In this document: in pieces, positions 61,796 through 64,000 of the stretch
Position numbering within the stretch: the stretch's first letter is position 1
Layout: each line of letters opens with the position of its first letter
NCBI GenBank assembly: GCA_050296515.1
Contig: JBNKRJ010000060.1
Span: forward strand, 62,001 to 126,000
Reading direction: 5' to 3'
DNA length: 64,000 nt
From: NBLH01 sp050296515
Lineage (GTDB): Bacteria > Bacteroidota > Bacteroidia > Bacteroidales > NBLH01
Made by a program: the position numbers and the translations under genes
The notes under the pieces: generated by a model
Database searches by the model: none
Told to the model about the DNA's origin: nothing
Seen by the model: only the letters and a program-made list of their open reading frames with translations

Positions 61796-63445
61796 CTACA
61801 GCGAGTTGTTTTTTAATCGTTGTTTAAAATTATTAAGTATAGATTGTATTTTATTTTCAAGAATAATTCTTTCAACAGCTAAAGAGTCCTTAAAATCCAT
61901 ATCAGAAATTTCCATTCCTTTTAGTTTGTTAAGCTTGATTGTTTCATTATTAGAAAAGTCCAATAATAGACTATCAATTAAAACCATTGAAGAAGTATCC
62001 GATAGATTTTGAAATAATACCTTATCATCTGCTGCAAACAAGCTGTTTCCATAAGCTGTAAAAGCCTTATTATATCCAATTAATTGAAGTAGACTTGGTT
62101 TTATATCCATTGATTGAGAAACTATTGAATCAATAGGTTTGTAAAATGGAAGTTTATTCAATGAGGTAAAGGAAATGGTTCTTTTTAGTTTATTCCCTTT
62201 GTTTTGTTCTTGTTTGCCACCAAAATAAAGCCTTATAATCAGCTCATTATCGCTAATCATATCAGTACCAGCTGCAGCAATATTATCTTCATTTACCGTT
62301 GCATTTATCAGAATGATCTCAAAAGATTTTGCAGTGTTATTTGCATCTTTACTTTCAACACCATTAGAGCCATAAAAATTCCTAATCAATTTTTCAACTT
62401 CTGAGGAATATCCAATTACCGTAAGTTTAACAGCATAACCTTTCTCTTTTACTTGCTCAATTAAACTCTCAAACTTATTTAGCGAATAAGTAGAAAGATA
62501 AAAGCCATTTGTGTATATTCCAGGAAAAGAGAGGAATACCTCATCCAGAAGTTGGAAAAGACTTTGGGGTTCATTTTTTAAGGTGTAAACAGGAAAATAG
62601 TTCTCATCTTTCTTAATATCCTGAATACTATTTTGTTCAATTATTATCAGTTTAATATTTTTTATGCTTTCAGCCCCGGCAAAATCGTATTTTTTTATTG
62701 AAGGAAATTCATGGAGTTCCCAGTCGCCTTGTGTTTCAATCTTTTTTACACCATAAGTGGAAATAAGTAAATATGGATTATTCATTACCAATGGAGCTAA
62801 TTTTCTATCTGCTTTTAAATAAAGCTTTGTCAAATAATTTTCATTTCTCCCATAATTAAAAATAAAAATGCCAGCAATTGTTAAAAGCAACACAAAACCA
62901 GTCCACTTTCTTATAATACTACCTCGCTTCTCACTTTCTTGAATCTTAAGAATAAGCTTTAAACTTTGCCAGATTATGAACAGAAAAATAATAAAATAAA
63001 CTGTCAGGCTTAAATAGCTAGCTACGATTTCCTTTAGCTGCATTTTCTGTAATTCTCGAACAAATAGAGCTATTTCATCTTTTAATTCAAATGTTCTGAG
63101 CCTATGTCCATAAATTTGCACCTGTCTTACGTCAAACAAATTAATCAATATAGCTGCTGCATTAAACAAGAAAAAAATAAACTTCAGAAAAAACTGGTAA
63201 AGTATTGAATTATAAATTTTTAATGGCCATAAAAAAAGAAAAATGAAAAGACTATTTATGAATAGAACTACCAAAAAATCGTATTCAACCCCATTAAATA
63301 TCGCATAAAAGATTTCTGAAAAACCAAAATTTTCAAATAGTTGATTATTCGAAAAGTACATAATTAACCTTCCTGCCGTAAATAGTAAAATTACAATCGC
63401 AAGTAAAATAAACAATCTGAAAATATGCTTGATAAATGGTTTCAT
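61796..63445 (-). CDS. LTA-synthase-like membrane protein with a degenerate sulfatase-fold domain
   Basis: A protein of 549 residues. The N-terminal 230 form five or six membrane helices as in lipoteichoic-acid-synthase-type proteins. The C-terminal domain has marks of the alkaline-phosphatase fold: IKNIKLIIIEQNS where the family has a metal Glu strand, and MDIKPSLLQLIGY...YGNSLF resembling the closing IxPTLLxLxG...GxSL. The catalytic Thr segment and the metal Asp-His positions cannot be found, and the middle shows little conservation. I infer an inactive or diverged phosphoethanolamine/phosphoglycerol-transferase relative. Confidence 0.55.
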   Translation of the reverse strand: MKPFIKHIFRLFILLAIVILLFTAGRLIMYFSNNQLFENFGFSEIFYAIFNGVEYDFLVVLFINSLFIFLFLWPLKIYNSILYQFFLKFIFFLFNAAAILINLFDVRQVQIYGHRLRTFELKDEIALFVRELQKMQLKEIVASYLSLTVYFIIFLFIIWQSLKLILKIQESEKRGSIIRKWTGFVLLLTIAGIFIFNYGRNENYLTKLYLKADRKLAPLVMNNPYLLISTYGVKKIETQGDWELHEFPSIKKYDFAGAESIKNIKLIIIEQNSIQDIKKDENYFPVYTLKNEPQSLFQLLDEVFLSFPGIYTNGFYLSTYSLNKFESLIEQVKEKGYAVKLTVIGYSSEVEKLIRNFYGSNGVESKDANNTAKSFEIILINATVNEDNIAAAGTDMISDNELIIRLYFGGKQEQNKGNKLKRTISFTSLNKLPFYKPIDSIVSQSMDIKPSLLQLIGYNKAFTAYGNSLFAADDKVLFQNLSDTSSMVLIDSLLLDFSNNETIKLNKLKGMEISDMDFKDSLAVERIILENKIQSILNNFKQRLKNNSL

Positions 63446-63485
63446 TTAATTTTTAAGGTTTACTAATGTAAATTTTATTTTATAA

Positions 63486-63521
63486 TATAAAAAAACTTCC
63501 TGTTAACCAAAACAGGAAGTT
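63486..63521 (-). terminator. Intrinsic terminator of the glycosyltransferase gene
   Basis: Arms 63494-63504 (aacttcctgtt) and 63511-63521 (aacaggaagtt) are perfectly complementary with a 6-nt loop; on the minus strand a T run follows. It lies 24 bases after the stop of the next gene. Confidence 0.88.
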
Positions 63522-63544
63522 TAAGAATATCTTTTTGTTAATTA

Positions 63545-64000
63545 CTAAATTCGCTCCTCAATCTGGTATGCATTCCTGTCTGATGAACTCCTGGAAATCA
63601 ATTCTGCTATAAAACCAGTTAAAAATAATTGGGTTCCAAAAATAATTGCAAGTAAACCAAAATAAAACAATGGTCTGTCAGTCATTTGATACTGATTATA
63701 TGCAATTTTCGCAAAAGAAAGATAACCAAGGATAATAAAACCCACAAAGAAAAAGAACGAGCCAATGGTTCCAAAAAAATGCATAGGTTTTTTTCCAAAC
63801 TTTGCTATAAAAACCACAGTTAGTAAGTCCAGATATCCTGTTATCAAACGAGATAATCCAAATTTACTTTCTCCATATTTTCGTGCCTGGTGAATAACCA
63901 CTTTTTCACCAATTTTCTTAAACCCAGAACTTTTAGCTAACACTGGGATATAACGATGCATATCGCCAAACACTTCTATGCTTTTGACAACTTTATTTCG
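63545..64000 (-). CDS. Family 2 glycosyltransferase, C-terminal part (partial, cut by window end)
   Basis: The frame runs to the window edge without a start codon. The visible 151 residues begin RNKVVKSIEVFGDMHRYIP and match the end of DPM1/GtrB-like family 2 glycosyltransferases: GDMHRYIP, then the RKYGESKFGLSRLITGYLDLLTVVFIAKFGKKPMHFFG block, followed by two membrane helices near the C-terminus. Such enzymes load a sugar onto undecaprenyl phosphate or polyprenyl carriers. The GT-A catalytic domain lies outside the window. Confidence 0.85.
   Translation of the reverse strand, partial: RNKVVKSIEVFGDMHRYIPVLAKSSGFKKIGEKVVIHQARKYGESKFGLSRLITGYLDLLTVVFIAKFGKKPMHFFGTIGSFFFFVGFIILGYLSFAKIAYNQYQMTDRPLFYFGLLAIIFGTQLFLTGFIAELISRSSSDRNAYQIEERI

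Noticed and set aside
1..64000. CRISPR arrays, integrases, transposases or phage genes
   Set aside because: I looked for regularly spaced repeats and for the usual protein families and saw none; the repeats present are short, irregularly spaced intergenic palindromes.

Overview
The window looks like a chromosomal segment of a free-living, low-GC Bacteroidota bacterium, most like the marine or sediment Bacteroidales/Marinilabiliales type. The reasons are the protein families (BioG-type biotin operon, long IlvC, DUF4956 with a VTC polyphosphate polymerase, PagL-like acyloxyacyl hydrolases, head-GIN lipoproteins, the GreA-like protein often mislabelled 3-oxoacyl-ACP synthase), the general lack of Shine-Dalgarno sequences, and promoter-like TTTG-N20/21-TAnnTTTG elements. 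No phage, integrase, transposase, rRNA or CRISPR array is visible. Most of the window is core metabolism, with a few unusual proteins between the core genes.

Layout. 1-11.5 kb: the tail of an M16-like peptidase, a POT-like transporter, accA, dnaB, a secreted amidotransferase-like protein, a phosphodiester glycosidase, a small ferredoxin-like protein, an O-methyltransferase, an M16 peptidase, two tandem MBL hydrolases, and a tRNA-Glu/rpsT unit with promoter and terminator. 11.6-17.8 kb: an 860-residue protein with a decayed M48 peptidase domain, a VTC polyphosphate polymerase overlapping a DUF4956 membrane protein, an ATPase-like protein without a usable P-loop, and an Mpv17/PMP22-like membrane protein. 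17.9-30.5 kb: branched-chain amino-acid synthesis. A transcription attenuator with an Ile/Leu/Val-rich leader peptide precedes ilvD and two complete acetolactate synthase pairs; ilvC converges from the other strand; an AraC regulator, a GreA-like protein and ilvA follow. 30.5-37.2 kb: a nucleotidase, proB, gene remnants, nadE, a beta-helix lipoprotein and an alpha/beta hydrolase. 37.4-43.4 kb: a biotin operon (small basic protein, then bioB-A-F-G-C-D) with an intrinsic terminator just before bioB. 43.4-50.6 kb: tsaC, bacteriohemerythrin, universal stress protein, an NAD-kinase-like protein beside an SPFH protein, a PagL-like hydrolase, an LpxL-like acyltransferase and a STAS-like protein. 50.9-57.1 kb: a co-directional run of TPR-SpoIIE phosphatase, an L7/L12-CTD membrane protein, CreD, an EI24 protein and MqnA. 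57.1-64 kb (minus strand): a second PagL-like protein, a head-GIN lipoprotein, a radical SAM protein, an esterase-TPR protein, a RibD-like reductase, a decayed LTA-synthase-like protein and a glycosyltransferase cut by the window edge.

The clearest regulatory result is the ilv attenuator: leader peptide, antiterminator and terminator all fit one classical model. The two acetolactate synthase large subunits differ at the Trp that sets 2-ketobutyrate preference in characterised enzymes, which suggests divided roles. At least three proteins look like pseudoenzymes with lost catalytic residues. Several families of short intergenic inverted repeats recur across the window.
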